Source of the DNA: Methylobacterium sp. WSM2598
GTDB taxonomy: Bacteria > Pseudomonadota > Alphaproteobacteria > Rhizobiales > Beijerinckiaceae
Direction: 5' to 3'
Assembly: GCF_000379105.1 (NCBI RefSeq)
Contig: NZ_KB900609.1
Location: 1,947,985 to 2,011,984 of the forward strand
Length of the DNA stretch: 64,000 nt
Part shown: one piece after another, positions 8,735 to 18,267 of the stretch
Layout of the letters: each line of letters begins with the position of its first letter
How positions within the stretch are numbered: the first letter of the stretch is position 1
Made by a program: the position numbers and the translations under genes
Notes under the pieces: model-generated
What the model was told of the DNA's origin: nothing
The model's database searches: none
The model's input: only the letters and a program-made list of their open reading frames with translations

Positions 8735-9175
8735 TAGATGCTCATCTAGAAGGTCGTCCCTTTGTTTTCTTTTTTCGGCACGCGCTGCTCGTGCTTTTTC
8801 GGTAGTGCGCCGCTGAACAGAGCGTCTAGCTCTGTCGGACGTGCTCGTGTGAAACGCAACGAGAAAAATTCCTTCCAGCAGCGACCAAATTGCCTCAACA
8901 GCAGCTTCATCGAAGAATGTTGGATTGTTCTTGTTAATAGATTTTTCAAGCAATGAAAATAAATCAGCAGTATTGCCCCTCAATCGAGCGATGCCGTTTT
9001 CCACTCCATGCAGGTCGACCTGTCCTAATTCGCCGGACGCTATAGCCTCGGCAGCAATTTTCATAACAAATTCGATGGATCCGTTGGTATACACTTTATA
9101 AACTTCATAAAAATTGCCAGTGGCGGGCTCAACTGTTGAATTACTATGGGCATTATCTTCGTGCTGATCACTCAT
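8693..9175 (-). CDS. Unknown AT-rich protein, 3' end replaced by an IS
   Basis: I do not recognise this 160-residue product (MSDQHEDNAHSN start). It is polar and mostly helical with a basic C-terminal region (RARRSVQRRTTEKAR, EKRKQRDD). Its ATG lies inside the last codons of the integrase gene (8-nt overlap), so the two are probably co-translated. The last 13 codons and the stop lie inside the right end of the IS5-type element, so the natural C-terminus is gone. GC content is far below that of the surroundings, a sign of recent transfer. It may be an island accessory (defence or regulatory) gene, but nothing in it proves that. Confidence 0.55.
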   Translation of the reverse strand: MSDQHEDNAHSNSTVEPATGNFYEVYKVYTNGSIEFVMKIAAEAIASGELGQVDLHGVENGIARLRGNTADLFSLLEKSINKNNPTFFDEAAVEAIWSLLEGIFLVAFHTSTSDRARRSVQRRTTEKARAARAEKRKQRDDLLDEHLERVMNFLLCVRAC

Positions 9176-10394
9176 GACAGAAAACCGCACAATAATTCGC
9201 CCACACCTCCATGAGCTCGCGCCGCTTCGCGAACAGGTCGCTGCGCCGGTAGGCCCTCTCGACCTTCGACTCGATGGCGTGCGCGAGCGCGGCCGCGACG
9301 ACCTCGCGCGGGAAGTCGGTGTGCTCCGCGGCCCAATCCCTGAACGAAGATCGGAAGCCGTGCACGGTGAGATCGCCGCGCTGCATGCGACGCAGCAGCA
9401 CCAGCATGCTCATGTTGGAGAGCGGGCGTTCCCGCCGGCCGCCCGGGAACACGAAGTCACCTTCCCGGATCTCCGCCATGCGCCGCAGGACCATGAGAGC
9501 TGACTCGGTGAGCGGAATCCGGTGTTCGACGCCGGCCTTCATGCGGGAGGCGGGCACGTTCCAGATGCGCGCATCAAGGTCGAACTCCGACCACGTGGCG
9601 CCCAGCGTCTCGCCGGTGCGGGCCGCGGTGAGGATCGTGAACGCGAGCGCGTGCGAGGCGACGCCGGGCTGGAACTCCAGCGCCTTGAGGAAGGACGGCA
9701 CCTCCGCGAAGGGGAGGGCGGCGTGGTGCTTCACCTTCTGCACCCGGGAGCGCTTCGGCAGCAGGTTCTCCAGGCGCCCTCGCCAGCGCGCGGGGTTCTC
9801 GCTGCGCCGGAACCCGCGGGTCGTGCCCCAGTCGAGGATCGACTCGATGCGGCCGCGCACCCGGCTCGCCGTTTCGGGCTTCCTGGCCCATATCGGTCCG
9901 ATCGCGCGCACCACGAGGTCGGTATCGACGGCCGCCACGGGCCGGTCGCCGAAGTGAGGGTAGGCGTAGGTCTCCAGCGTCGTGGTCCACTGCGCGGCGT
10001 GCTTCGCGTTGCGCCACCCGGCGCGGTGCGCGTCGATGTAGGCCACCGCGCACTCGCGGAAGGTCATCGCCTGGGCGGCCTCCAGTGCAGCGTCCTGGCG
10101 CTGCGTCTTGCGGGCCTCGATCGGGTCGATGCCCTCAGCGCAGAGCTTGCGGCAGGCGAGCGCCTTCTCGCGGGCCTCAGCGAGCGAGAACGTGTTGGCC
10201 GAGCCGAGCCCCATCGCGCGTGACTTGCCGCGGAGCGTGAAGCGGAAGATCCAGCTTTTGGCTCCCTTGTCGCCGACCTGCAGCCACAAGCCACCGCCAT
10301 CCCCATAGTGGCCGGGCGACTTCAGCTTGGCGACGGTCATCGCCGTGAGCTTTCGAGTCTCCGCCGAACTCGCGCTACTCCCGTGGCTACCCAC
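9168..10394 (-). CDS. P4-type tyrosine recombinase (integrase)
   Basis: The product has about 408 residues from a GTG at 10394; ATG 10340 gives a shorter form, and longer starts would run towards the tRNA. The N-terminal DUF4102-type domain is YGDGGGLWLQVGDKGAKSW. A SAM-like core-binding domain follows, then the catalytic domain with LTAARTGETLGATW (Arg), HGFRSSFRDWAAE (HxxR), LAHAIESKVERAYRRSD (second His and catalytic Tyr). The gene is transcribed away from tRNA-Sec and starts about 115 nt past the tRNA 3' end, the usual arrangement for integrases that use a tRNA as attB. It overlaps the next gene by 8 nt. Confidence 0.9.
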   Translation of the reverse strand: MGSHGSSASSAETRKLTAMTVAKLKSPGHYGDGGGLWLQVGDKGAKSWIFRFTLRGKSRAMGLGSANTFSLAEAREKALACRKLCAEGIDPIEARKTQRQDAALEAAQAMTFRECAVAYIDAHRAGWRNAKHAAQWTTTLETYAYPHFGDRPVAAVDTDLVVRAIGPIWARKPETASRVRGRIESILDWGTTRGFRRSENPARWRGRLENLLPKRSRVQKVKHHAALPFAEVPSFLKALEFQPGVASHALAFTILTAARTGETLGATWSEFDLDARIWNVPASRMKAGVEHRIPLTESALMVLRRMAEIREGDFVFPGGRRERPLSNMSMLVLLRRMQRGDLTVHGFRSSFRDWAAEHTDFPREVVAAALAHAIESKVERAYRRSDLFAKRRELMEVWANYCAVFCHE

Positions 10395-10509
10395 ATCGTA
10401 AGCGTGAATTGGGGCGAATGCCAGCGGTTCGGGGCGAACGCCGCTAAGCTGAAAACCACCGAAATCTGAAGGGTTAACGGTCGGCTGCGAACGCCTATGA
10501 ACACTGTCC

Positions 10510-10523
10510 TGGCGGAGGCGGAT
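10510..10523 (-). repeat. Candidate att site at the selC 3' end
   Basis: This is the proximal copy of the 14-bp repeat. It covers the encoded CCA, the discriminator base and most of the 3' acceptor strand of tRNA-Sec. The match to 2253-2266 stops at the bases on either side. Confidence 0.55.
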
Positions 10524-10602
10524 GGGAATCGAACCCACCGCACGCGTGTGGCGTGCCGCTGGTTTTGAAGACCAGGAGGGCCACCAGACCCCGATCGCCT
10601 CC
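10510..10602 (-). tRNA. selC: tRNA-Sec (anticodon UCA)
   Basis: A cloverleaf of 93 nt including an encoded CCA. The long acceptor stem (GGAGGCG with CGCCTCC) fits tRNA-Sec. The anticodon stem-loop is CTGGTCTTCAAAACCAG with UCA at 10566-10568 (complement). The long variable arm is GCACGC/GCGTGC and the T arm GTGGGTTCGATTCCCAT. It lies 8 bp downstream of selB on the same strand, consistent with cotranscription. It decodes UGA as selenocysteine. Confidence 0.95.
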
Positions 10603-10610
10603 GAGGGGGG

Positions 10611-12590
10611 TTATGGGGAGGAGGAGGGGCGAGGTCCAGCCTCGGCCTGAAGGAGCACGCGCCGGTCGCCCAGGCGGCGGGTGAACCGCACGGCGTCGAG
10701 GTGCTCCAGCAGCGGGATCGAGAACTTGCGCGAGATCCCCAGCAGCGCTCCGGCCTCGCGCGCCAGGAAGCCGTCCTGACCGGCGAAGGCCCGGGCGAGG
10801 GCCTGCTTGGCCGCCTCGACCGCCTCCCGGTGGAACAGGATCGTGCGGCGCTGGACCCGGTCGGCGGCGCGGATCAGCGTGCCGGAGCGGACGAGGTGGT
10901 TCAGTGCCTCCCGGCGGCGGGGATCGCGCCCGGCGGCCTCGGCCTCGTCGGGCGGCGTCAGGCCGGCCCGCCGGAAGCTCTCGGCGAGACCGCGCACCAG
11001 CGCCGGCTCCTGGCGCTGCGGGTCGAACGCGGCCGCGCGGACGAGGTCGCGGTCGCGCACCGCCCGCCCCGCCGCCACGAGGTCGCGCAGGATCGCCGCC
11101 GCCACCGCCTCGCCGGTGCGCAGCGCGGTCGCGAGGCGCGCGTGGCTGATCCCGTGCTCCAGCGGATGGGCGCGGTGATGGGCGTCCAGCGCCGCCAGCG
11201 CCTCGCTCCGCAGGGCGTCCCGGACCTCCGCGCCGAGGACGCGCTCGCCGATCGCCTCGGCGCCGAGGCCGACGAGGTGGCGGCGGACGCGCTCGGGCGC
11301 GATGCCGACGAGGCGCGACAGGTCGGCGAGCGTCGCGCCCGCCCGGCCCGCCGCGGCGAGGCGGGCGCGCAGGATCTCGGCCGGCCGCCCCTCCGCGAGC
11401 CTGCGCAGCTCCGCGAGGCCGGCCGCGTCGCGCCGCCGGCGCCGGCGCGAGGCCGGGTCGAGCACCACGCCGCCGCCGAGGGTGAGGGGAGGGGCGTCCG
11501 AGCGCAGCAGGAACGGCTCGCGCGCCGGCAGGGCGACCGCTTCCTCGGCGTGGAGCTGCGCCGGCGCCGTCTCCCCGGGATCGAGCGCGTCGCGGTCGAG
11601 GAGGCGCAGGCGCACCGGGACGTCGGCCGTGCCGGCGAGGAGCCGCAGCCGCGCCCCGCCCGCCAGGGGCACCGGGGCCTCCCGCAGCAAGGTGAGCGAC
11701 ACGTCGAGCCAGCGGCTCGGGACGAGGTAGCCGGGGGGGGCGAGGACCTGCCCGCGGCGCAGCTGCGCGAGGTCGATGCCGCGCAGGGCCACGGCGACCC
11801 GGCGCCCCGGCTCGGCCGCCTGGACCGGCCGCCCGTGGCTCTGGAGGGCGCGCACCGCGCCCTCGATGCCCTCCGGCGCGACCGCGACCGCGTCGCCGAG
11901 CGCGAGGCGCCCGCGCCGCAGCGTGCCGGTGACGACCGCGCCGAAGCCCGCACGGGGGAAGACGCGGTCGATCGGCAGGACGGGGCAGCCGTCATCCGGG
12001 CTCGGGGGCACCTCGCCCAGCAGGTCGGCGAGGTGCCCCGCGAGGTCGGCGAGGCCCTCCTCGCGCAGCACCGACGTCCGCACGATGCGCACCGCGAGGC
12101 CGGACGCGGCGGCGAGCGCGCCCACCTCCGCGGCCCGGGCCGCCGCCTCCGAGTCCGTGACGAGGTCGCACTTCGTCAACGCGACGACGCCCCGGTCCAC
12201 GCCGATCAGGCGGGCGATGGCGAGGTGTTCGAGGGTCTGCGGCTTGATGCCCTCGCGGGCATCGACCGCGAGCAGGATCGCGCGCAGGCCGGTCGCCCCG
12301 GCGATCATCGCCCGCACGAACCGCTCGTGGCCGGGCAGGTCGACGAGGTCGATCTCGCCCCCCGGCACCCGCAGCAGGGCGAAGCCGGGGACGATCGAGA
12401 CCCCGCGCTCGCGCTCCTCCTTGAGCCGGTCCGTGTCGGTGCCGGTGAGGGCGCGCACCAGCGCCGTCTTGCCGTGATCGACGTGGCCGATCACCCCGAC
12501 GACCAGCGCCCGGCCGGCTCGGCCGCCGCGCGCTGCCCCCGCTCCCCGGGCCTGCCCATGCTCCACGCCCCCGCGTCCCCCGCGCCCCAT
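10611..12590 (-). CDS. selB: Selenocysteine-specific elongation factor SelB
   Basis: The protein has 659 residues, close to the usual size. The G domain shows GHVDHGKT (G1), DLPGHERF (G3) and TKCD (G4). EF-Tu-like beta-barrel domains follow, then a C-terminal block of winged helices that would bind the SECIS hairpin of selenoprotein mRNA. The start is uncertain: the first 26 residues are Gly/Arg/Ala-rich, and translation might begin closer to LVVGVIGHVDHGKT. selC follows within 10 bp. selA, selD and a selenoprotein gene are not in the window. Confidence 0.95.
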   Translation of the reverse strand: MGRGGRGGVEHGQARGAGAARGGRAGRALVVGVIGHVDHGKTALVRALTGTDTDRLKEERERGVSIVPGFALLRVPGGEIDLVDLPGHERFVRAMIAGATGLRAILLAVDAREGIKPQTLEHLAIARLIGVDRGVVALTKCDLVTDSEAAARAAEVGALAAASGLAVRIVRTSVLREEGLADLAGHLADLLGEVPPSPDDGCPVLPIDRVFPRAGFGAVVTGTLRRGRLALGDAVAVAPEGIEGAVRALQSHGRPVQAAEPGRRVAVALRGIDLAQLRRGQVLAPPGYLVPSRWLDVSLTLLREAPVPLAGGARLRLLAGTADVPVRLRLLDRDALDPGETAPAQLHAEEAVALPAREPFLLRSDAPPLTLGGGVVLDPASRRRRRRDAAGLAELRRLAEGRPAEILRARLAAAGRAGATLADLSRLVGIAPERVRRHLVGLGAEAIGERVLGAEVRDALRSEALAALDAHHRAHPLEHGISHARLATALRTGEAVAAAILRDLVAAGRAVRDRDLVRAAAFDPQRQEPALVRGLAESFRRAGLTPPDEAEAAGRDPRRREALNHLVRSGTLIRAADRVQRRTILFHREAVEAAKQALARAFAGQDGFLAREAGALLGISRKFSIPLLEHLDAVRFTRRLGDRRVLLQAEAGPRPSSSP

Positions 12591-12598
12591 CCCGCAAC

Positions 12599-12653
12599 CT
12601 CGCCACGCAACCTCGTCACGGAACCGTCATCCGACCGTGATGAACCCGTCCGG
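12599..12653 (+). promoter_or_regulatory. 11-bp periodic array, candidate PhoB-binding region
   Basis: Five consecutive 11-bp rows share a CGTCA-like core at the same phase: ACCTCGTCACG, GAACCGTCATC and CGACCGTGATG are the clearest. Pho boxes are 7-bp CTGTCAT-type repeats spaced by 4 bp, so the period fits. The array lies between divergent selB and the phosphonate gene start at 12676 and would favour that start over the ATG inside it at 12640. The match to the consensus is only moderate. Confidence 0.4.
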
Positions 12654-12675
12654 AACGCTCGCCGGAGGGATGGTC

Positions 12676-13359
12676 GTGACCGAGTCGTGCCGCTACGCGC
12701 TCTACTACACGGCCCCGCCCGGCTCCGGACTGGCCCGGTTCGGCTGCGGCGTCCTCGGCTATGACACCGCGACCGGCGCGCCGGTTCCGCGGCACGACGG
12801 GTTCGCGGACGCGCAGGACGTGACCCGCGCGCCGAGCCGCTACGGCTTTCACGCGACCCTGAAGGCGCCGATGCGCCTCGCCCCGGGCGTCGCCGAGGCG
12901 GATCTGGTCGCGGCCGCGGCGGCGCTGGCGGCGTGGCACCCGCCGGTTCCCGTCGGGCGGCTCGTCGTCGCGACGCTCGGCGCCTTCACGGCCCTGGTGC
13001 CGGACGAGGCGCCGCCGGCGCTCGGCCTGTTCGCGGCCGAGTGCGTCGCCGCCCTCGACCCCCTGCGCGCGCCGCTCAGCGAGGCGGAGCGGGCGCGCCG
13101 CCGCCCGGAGCGCCTGGACGCGCGCGAGCGGGCGCTCCTCGACCGCTGGGGCTACCCCCACGTCTTCGAGCGCTTCCGCTTCCACATGACGCTGACGGAC
13201 GCCCTGCCGGAGGAGGACCGCGCGCCCTGGCGCGCGCGGCTCGCGGCGGCCTACGGGCCGGGCGAGCCGCTGACCCTCGACGCCGTCACGGTGCTGCGGC
13301 AGGACGGGGATGCCCCGTTCCGGGTGCTGCGGCGCATTCCCCTCGGAGACCCCGCATGA
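12676..13359 (+). CDS. DUF1045 phosphonate-operon protein (2H phosphoesterase-like)
   Basis: The protein has 227 residues from the GTG at 12676, preceded by GGAGGG at 12664-12669. Upstream starts at 12637/12640 lie in a candidate regulatory array. Two HxT motifs, [10 protein letters not shown] and [11 protein letters not shown], are the signature of 2H phosphoesterases. Proteins of this kind (TIGR03223/DUF1045) are encoded almost only beside C-P lyase genes. A role on a cyclic phosphate intermediate, comparable to PhnP acting on the 1,2-cyclic phosphate, is plausible but inferred. It overlaps the next gene by 4 nt. Confidence 0.85.
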   Translation: MTESCRYALYYTAPPGSGLARFGCGVLGYDTATGAPVPRHDGFADAQDVTRAPSRYGFHATLKAPMRLAPGVAEADLVAAAAALAAWHPPVPVGRLVVATLGAFTALVPDEAPPALGLFAAECVAALDPLRAPLSEAERARRRPERLDARERALLDRWGYPHVFERFRFHMTLTDALPEEDRAPWRARLAAAYGPGEPLTLDAVTVLRQDGDAPFRVLRRIPLGDPA

Positions 13360-13973
13360 CCAAGCGCCTCGGGCCGGAGCCCCTCGTCGATCCCACCGCC
13401 GCGATCGTGGCGAGCCGCCTCGGCCGCTACACCGAGGTCGGGGCCCGCACCCGCCTGACCGAGACCGAGATGGGGGATTACTCCTACATCGTGAACGACG
13501 GCGAGGTGATCGCGACGCGGATCGGCAAGTTCTGCTCGATCGCCGCGATGGTGCGGATCAACCCGGGCAATCACCCGATGGAGCGCGCCTCCCAGGCGCA
13601 TTTCACCTATCGGGCGAGCCAGTACTGGCCGGAGGAGGCGGACGAGGCCGCCTTCTTCGACCGGCGCCGGGCGCTGCCGGTGGAGATCGGCCACGACGTC
13701 TGGATCGGCCACGGCGCCATTGTCCTGCCGGGCCGCCGGATCGGCACCGGGGCGGTGGTGGGGGCGGGCGCGGTCGTGACCCGCGACGTGCCCGCCTACG
13801 CGATCGCGGTCGGCAACCCGGCCCGCCTCCTGCGCCGGCGCTTCCCCGAGGCGGTCGCCGAGCGCCTGCGGGCCCTGGCGTGGTGGGACTGGGACCACGA
13901 GCGGCTGCGCGCCGCCCTGCCGGATTTCCGTGCCCTGCCGGTCGAGGACTTCCTGGCCCGCCACGGGGGCTGA
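13356..13973 (+). CDS. Hexapeptide-repeat acetyltransferase of phosphonate operons
   Basis: The protein has 205 residues, a left-handed beta-helix acyltransferase of the CatB/Vat type: [47 protein letters not shown] and [17 protein letters not shown]. This subgroup (TIGR03308) occurs in phn clusters and may acetylate an aminophosphonate or a ribosyl intermediate; the substrate is not evident. It is coupled to the DUF1045 gene (ATGA). Its stop codon is the first three bases of a palindromic repeat. Confidence 0.85.
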   Translation: MTKRLGPEPLVDPTAAIVASRLGRYTEVGARTRLTETEMGDYSYIVNDGEVIATRIGKFCSIAAMVRINPGNHPMERASQAHFTYRASQYWPEEADEAAFFDRRRALPVEIGHDVWIGHGAIVLPGRRIGTGAVVGAGAVVTRDVPAYAIAVGNPARLLRRRFPEAVAERLRALAWWDWDHERLRAALPDFRALPVEDFLARHGG

Positions 13974-14086
13974 TCCGGGATCCGGCCGATCCAAGCGGAT
14001 CCCGGATCACGCGCCCGCGCGGCGCGGGAGCGAGGCCGGCATCCGCGATCCCGAAGCGACCGATCGGATCGGGTATCAAACCGCCG
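13971..14086. repeat. Palindromic repeat, locus A
   Basis: Perfect 14-bp arms TGATCCGGGATCCG (13971-13984) and its complement (13996-14009) are followed by a GC-rich middle and a second imperfect palindrome (GGCATCCGCGATCCCGAAGC...). This is the same modular design as at 28709, 39196 and 44727. It may double as a terminator for the two upstream genes. Confidence 0.75.
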
Positions 14087-14148
14087 CGGCGGGCCTCGCC
14101 GCCGGGACGCGGCCGCAAGGATCCGCGAGAGCCCCCCGGCGGCAGCGG

Positions 14149-14166
14149 CTGTCATTCAACTGTCGC
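14149..14166 (+). promoter_or_regulatory. Pho box upstream of phnC
   Basis: CTGTCAT-TCAA-CTGTCGC: two 7-bp direct repeats with a 4-bp spacer, close to the PhoB consensus CTGTCAT-AWAW-CTGTCAY. It ends 45 nt before the phnC ATG. It suggests induction of phnCDE by phosphate starvation. Confidence 0.7.
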
Positions 14167-14211
14167 CAAACCGGCGTTTACGTCCCGCGTACGGCAACAG
14201 CGGACGGATTG

Positions 14212-15010
<799 letters not shown>

Positions 15011-15063
15011 CGCGACCCGATGCGGGCCGCCGGCCCCTGGAGAATGATGGAAGGACGGACACG

Positions 15064-15993
15064 ATGCTGACCCGACGCACCCTCGTCGGCGCCCTGACGG
15101 CGCTTGCCTGCTTCACCCTCCCGGCCGCCGCGCAGGACTGGAAGGCCAAGTATCCGGAACTGACGCTCGGCGTGATTCCGATCGAGAACGCGTCGGGCAC
15201 CGCCGACCGCTACACGCCGCTCGCCGATTACCTCTCGAAGGAACTCGGCGTGCCGGTGAAGCTGCGCGTCGCCAACGACTACGCGGCGGTGATCGAGGGC
15301 CAGCGCGCCGGCAACATCCAGATCGGCTTCTACGGCCCGGCCGCCTTCGCCCGCGCGGTCATCACCGGCGTGAAGGTCGAGCCGATCGTCAACCAGAAGC
15401 ACGATAGCGGCGCCTCCGGCTACTACTCCGTCATCTACGTCAAGGCGGACAGCCCCTACAAGACGCTCGCCGACCTGAAGGGCAAGAACCTCGCGCTGGT
15501 CGACCCCAACTCGACCTCGGGCAACCAGGCGCCGCGCTTCTTCATGCAGAAGGCGGGCTACGACGTCGACAAGTTCTTCGGCAAGACGTTCTTCGCCGGC
15601 AGCCACGAGAACTCGGTGCTGGCCCTGATCCAGGGCACCTCGGACGCCTCCGCCACGCTGTGGAACTCGGAGACGGACGGCACGCTGACCCGCATGCAGA
15701 CCAAGCACATGCTCAAGAGCGCGGACGGCAAGCCGCTGACGCCGGCCGATTTCCGCATCGTCTTCAAATCCGACTTCCTGCCCGAGGGCCCCTTCGCGGT
15801 GCTGGCGAGCCTGCCGGACGACCTGAAGACGCGCATCCGCGCCGCCTTCGTGGCGATGCCGAAGAAGGACAAGGTCGCCTTCGACAAGCTGTCGGACGGC
15901 AAGGACCTCGACTTCACGGCGGTGACGCTGAAGGACTTCGAGCCGATCATCGAGATGCTCCGCTACAACGACGAGCAGCGGAAGCGCTCGTAG
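15064..15993 (+). CDS. phnD: Phosphonate ABC transporter substrate-binding protein
   Basis: The protein has 309 residues. Signal peptide: [17 protein letters not shown] ending AAAQDW. The mature protein shows [31 protein letters not shown] and [18 protein letters not shown], matching PhnD-type periplasmic binding proteins. GGAAGGAC lies just upstream of the ATG. It binds phosphonates (for example 2-aminoethylphosphonate) for PhnE. Confidence 0.95.
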   Translation: MLTRRTLVGALTALACFTLPAAAQDWKAKYPELTLGVIPIENASGTADRYTPLADYLSKELGVPVKLRVANDYAAVIEGQRAGNIQIGFYGPAAFARAVITGVKVEPIVNQKHDSGASGYYSVIYVKADSPYKTLADLKGKNLALVDPNSTSGNQAPRFFMQKAGYDVDKFFGKTFFAGSHENSVLALIQGTSDASATLWNSETDGTLTRMQTKHMLKSADGKPLTPADFRIVFKSDFLPEGPFAVLASLPDDLKTRIRAAFVAMPKKDKVAFDKLSDGKDLDFTAVTLKDFEPIIEMLRYNDEQRKRS

Positions 15994-16027
15994 TCATTCC
16001 GAGGACGCATCGGGCGAGGCGGCCGCG

Positions 16028-16912
16028 TTGACCCAACGGATCGCAAACCTGCCGCCGGAGAGGGCCCGCACCCTCGCGGCGGCCTACGCGGCCGCGATCG
16101 CCGGTGCGCGGCGGCGCAACCTCGCCGTGCTCGCCGTCCTCCTCGTCCTGATCGTCCTGGCGGGCGCGATGGCGGAGGTGCGGCCGCTCACCTTCCTCGA
16201 GAACATCCGGAACTTCACGGCCTATCTGGGCCGGATCATGCCGCCCCTGTCGCCCGGCACCCTGCCGGGCGACCTCGCCGCCTGGTACTGGGGGCTGCCG
16301 AAATGGACCATGCTCCTCGGCGAGACGCTGCTGATGGCGTATCTCGGCACGCTGTTCGGCGGGATCGCGGCCTTCGGCCTGTGCTTTCTCGCCTCCGCGA
16401 ACCTCGTGCGCTCGCGCCTCCTCTGCTTCGCGACGCGGCGCTTCCTGGAACTGTGCCGCACGGTGCCGGAGGTGGTGTTCGCGCTGCTCTTCGTGATCGC
16501 CTTCGGGCTCGGGCCGATGGTCGGCGTGATGGCCCTCGCCATCCACACGGCCGGGGCGCTCGGCAAGCTCTTCTCCGAGGTGGTCGAGAACATCGACATG
16601 AAGCCCGTCGAGGGGCTGACCGCGAGCGGGGCGAGCTGGGTCGAGACCGTGCGCTTCGCCGTTGTACCGCAGGTGCTGTCGAACTTCGCCTCCTACGGGC
16701 TCCTGCGTTTCGAGATGAACGTGCGCGGCGCGGGCGTGATGGGCTTCGTCGGCGCGGGCGGCATCGGCCAGGAGTTCCTGGTGGCGATCCGCAACTTCTA
16801 CTACAGTGACGTGAGCGCGATCCTGCTGATGATCATCGTCACCGTGATCGGCATCGATCTCGGAACCGAGCGCCTGCGCCACGCCCTGCTCGGACGGGAG
16901 AGCGCCCGATGA
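16028..16912 (+). CDS. phnE: Phosphonate ABC transporter permease PhnE (first copy)
   Basis: The protein has 294 residues from a TTG at 16028; no ATG or GTG gives a better start. It has membrane segments from LAVLAVLLVLIVLAG onward and the permease loop GKLFSEVVENIDMKPVEGLT followed by FVGAGGIGQEF. It overlaps the next gene (ATGA). Confidence 0.92.
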   Translation: MTQRIANLPPERARTLAAAYAAAIAGARRRNLAVLAVLLVLIVLAGAMAEVRPLTFLENIRNFTAYLGRIMPPLSPGTLPGDLAAWYWGLPKWTMLLGETLLMAYLGTLFGGIAAFGLCFLASANLVRSRLLCFATRRFLELCRTVPEVVFALLFVIAFGLGPMVGVMALAIHTAGALGKLFSEVVENIDMKPVEGLTASGASWVETVRFAVVPQVLSNFASYGLLRFEMNVRGAGVMGFVGAGGIGQEFLVAIRNFYYSDVSAILLMIIVTVIGIDLGTERLRHALLGRESAR

Positions 16913-17769
16913 GCGGTGCCGCGTTCCGCAGGGCGATGCTCGCCGATATCGGCGGCCTCAGGGCGCGCCACCCGCAGGCCTTCGCGGTGCCGCTCCGGCA
17001 GCGCCTGGCGGTGATCGGCGCGGCCGCGGCCGCGGCCGGCCTCGCGATCGTCGCGATGCTGTACCTCGACTTCTCGCTCCTGCGCATCCTGCGCGGCCTC
17101 GGCCGGCTCGGGGAATTCGCCGCGCTGATGCTGCCGCCCTCGCCGGACGGGCGCTTCCTCGCCTTCCTCCAGGCGCTCGGCGAGACGCTCGCCATCGCCT
17201 TCCTGGGCACGCTCACGGCGGCGCTCTTCGCCTTCCCGTTCGCCTTCCTGGCGGCGCGCAACGCCAACCCGAACCCCTTCCTGCGCTTCGCCACCAAGCG
17301 CGGCTTCGACGTGCTCCGCTCGGTCGACGTGCTGATCTGGGCGCTGATCTGGATCAACGTGGTCGGGCTCGGCCCCTTCGCGGGCGCCCTCGCCATCGCC
17401 TGCTCGGATTTCGGGGCGCTGGGCAAGCTCTTCGCCGAGGCGATCGAGACCGCCGACCGCAAGCCGCACGAGGGCGTCACCGCCTCGGGCGGGAGCACCC
17501 TCGACCGCCTGCGCTTCGGCCTGCTGCCCGGCATGCTACCGGTGCTGGCGAGCCAGGTGCTCTACTTCTTCGAATCGAACACCCGCTCGGCCACCATCAT
17601 CGGCATCGTCGGGGCGGGCGGGATCGGCACCTACCTCACCGAGCTGATCGGCGTGCTGGAACTGCAGCAGGTCGCCTTCCTGGTCACGATGATCCTGGTG
17701 ACGGTGGCGGCGATCGACTTCGTCTCGGCGCGGCTGCGGCGGGCGATCATCGGGCCGGCCGCCCGGTGA
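16909..17769 (+). CDS. phnE: Phosphonate ABC transporter permease PhnE (second copy)
   Basis: The protein has 286 residues, homologous to the preceding permease: GKLFAEAIETADRKPHEGVT and GIVGAGGIGTYLTEL. Two different PhnE subunits in tandem are common in alphaproteobacteria and probably form a heterodimer. An inverted repeat (CGGCGAC/GTCGCCG, about 17813-17830) follows the gene and could stop transcription between it and the convergent terB. Confidence 0.92.
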   Translation: MSGAAFRRAMLADIGGLRARHPQAFAVPLRQRLAVIGAAAAAAGLAIVAMLYLDFSLLRILRGLGRLGEFAALMLPPSPDGRFLAFLQALGETLAIAFLGTLTAALFAFPFAFLAARNANPNPFLRFATKRGFDVLRSVDVLIWALIWINVVGLGPFAGALAIACSDFGALGKLFAEAIETADRKPHEGVTASGGSTLDRLRFGLLPGMLPVLASQVLYFFESNTRSATIIGIVGAGGIGTYLTELIGVLELQQVAFLVTMILVTVAAIDFVSARLRRAIIGPAAR

Positions 17770-17847
17770 GGGCGGCCGGACGCGGCGGGACCGGGTGGGC
17801 GGGGGCCATCCCCGGCGACGCCCGTCGCCGAGGACGGGGCCCGCCGA

Positions 17848-18267
17848 TCAGCGGTCCAGGACGGCGCGATCGTTCTTGGCCACGAGGGCCTTGAAGTAGG
17901 GGGTCAGCTCGCTCTCGCCGAGGCCGAACGCCTGCGCGTACTGCATGATGAGCCGCTGCTCCTCCGGCTCCGCCTCGCCATCCGCCATCGCGCTGTCGAT
18001 CATGTTGAGAAGGATGCAGAGCCGCTGGTCCGGCCGCAGCCTCGGCGCGGCCTCGGCCAGGAACTGGGCCGGCGGCGTCGCGCGCGCGTAGCGGATGGCC
18101 GCGTCGAGCTGCTGGCGGGTCGCTTGGCGGCCGAGCACCGACATCAGGTGCCCGACCTCCTCCGGGTCCACCTCCCCGTCGGCGGCCATGCAGTGGATCA
18201 GCGACACCGCCAGGCAGTTCCGCGGGCTCAGATCGAGGGACACTTGTGACTTGAACATATTGAACAT
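17848..18267 (-). CDS. TerB-family (tellurite-resistance domain) protein
   Basis: The protein has 139 residues from the ATG at 18267, with GGGAG 8 nt upstream; a longer in-frame start at 18357 lacks one. The helical TerB core has acidic pairs in HCMAADGEVDPEEVGHLMSV and DSAMADGEAEPEEQRLIMQ, the usual metal-binding-like DGExxxxE motif repeated. TerB-like proteins are cytoplasmic or membrane-associated stress proteins of unclear function. It sits alone between phnE and phnF and is not obviously part of the phosphonate pathway. Confidence 0.8.
   Translation of the reverse strand: MFNMFKSQVSLDLSPRNCLAVSLIHCMAADGEVDPEEVGHLMSVLGRQATRQQLDAAIRYARATPPAQFLAEAAPRLRPDQRLCILLNMIDSAMADGEAEPEEQRLIMQYAQAFGLGESELTPYFKALVAKNDRAVLDR

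Larger units (their letters stand above)
2253..10523. mobile_element. Candidate integrative genomic island at selC
   Basis: About 8.3 kb lies between two direct 14-bp copies of the tRNA-Sec end. It carries a P4-type integrase next to the intact tRNA (the classic arrangement), IS66, IS3 and IS5-type elements, an ABC importer and an AT-rich gene. Base composition is clearly lower in GC than the phn region to the right. selC is a well-known integration site for P4-type integrases. The true left boundary could be elsewhere if the short repeat is fortuitous. Confidence 0.55.

Noticed and set aside
10611..12590. Search for a selenoprotein gene or SECIS next to selB/selC
   Set aside because: No reading frame with an internal TGA in a known selenoprotein family was seen in the window.
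10701..12764. A 687-codon plus-strand frame over selB
   Set aside because: Shadow of selB, whose GTPase motifs are all on the minus strand.
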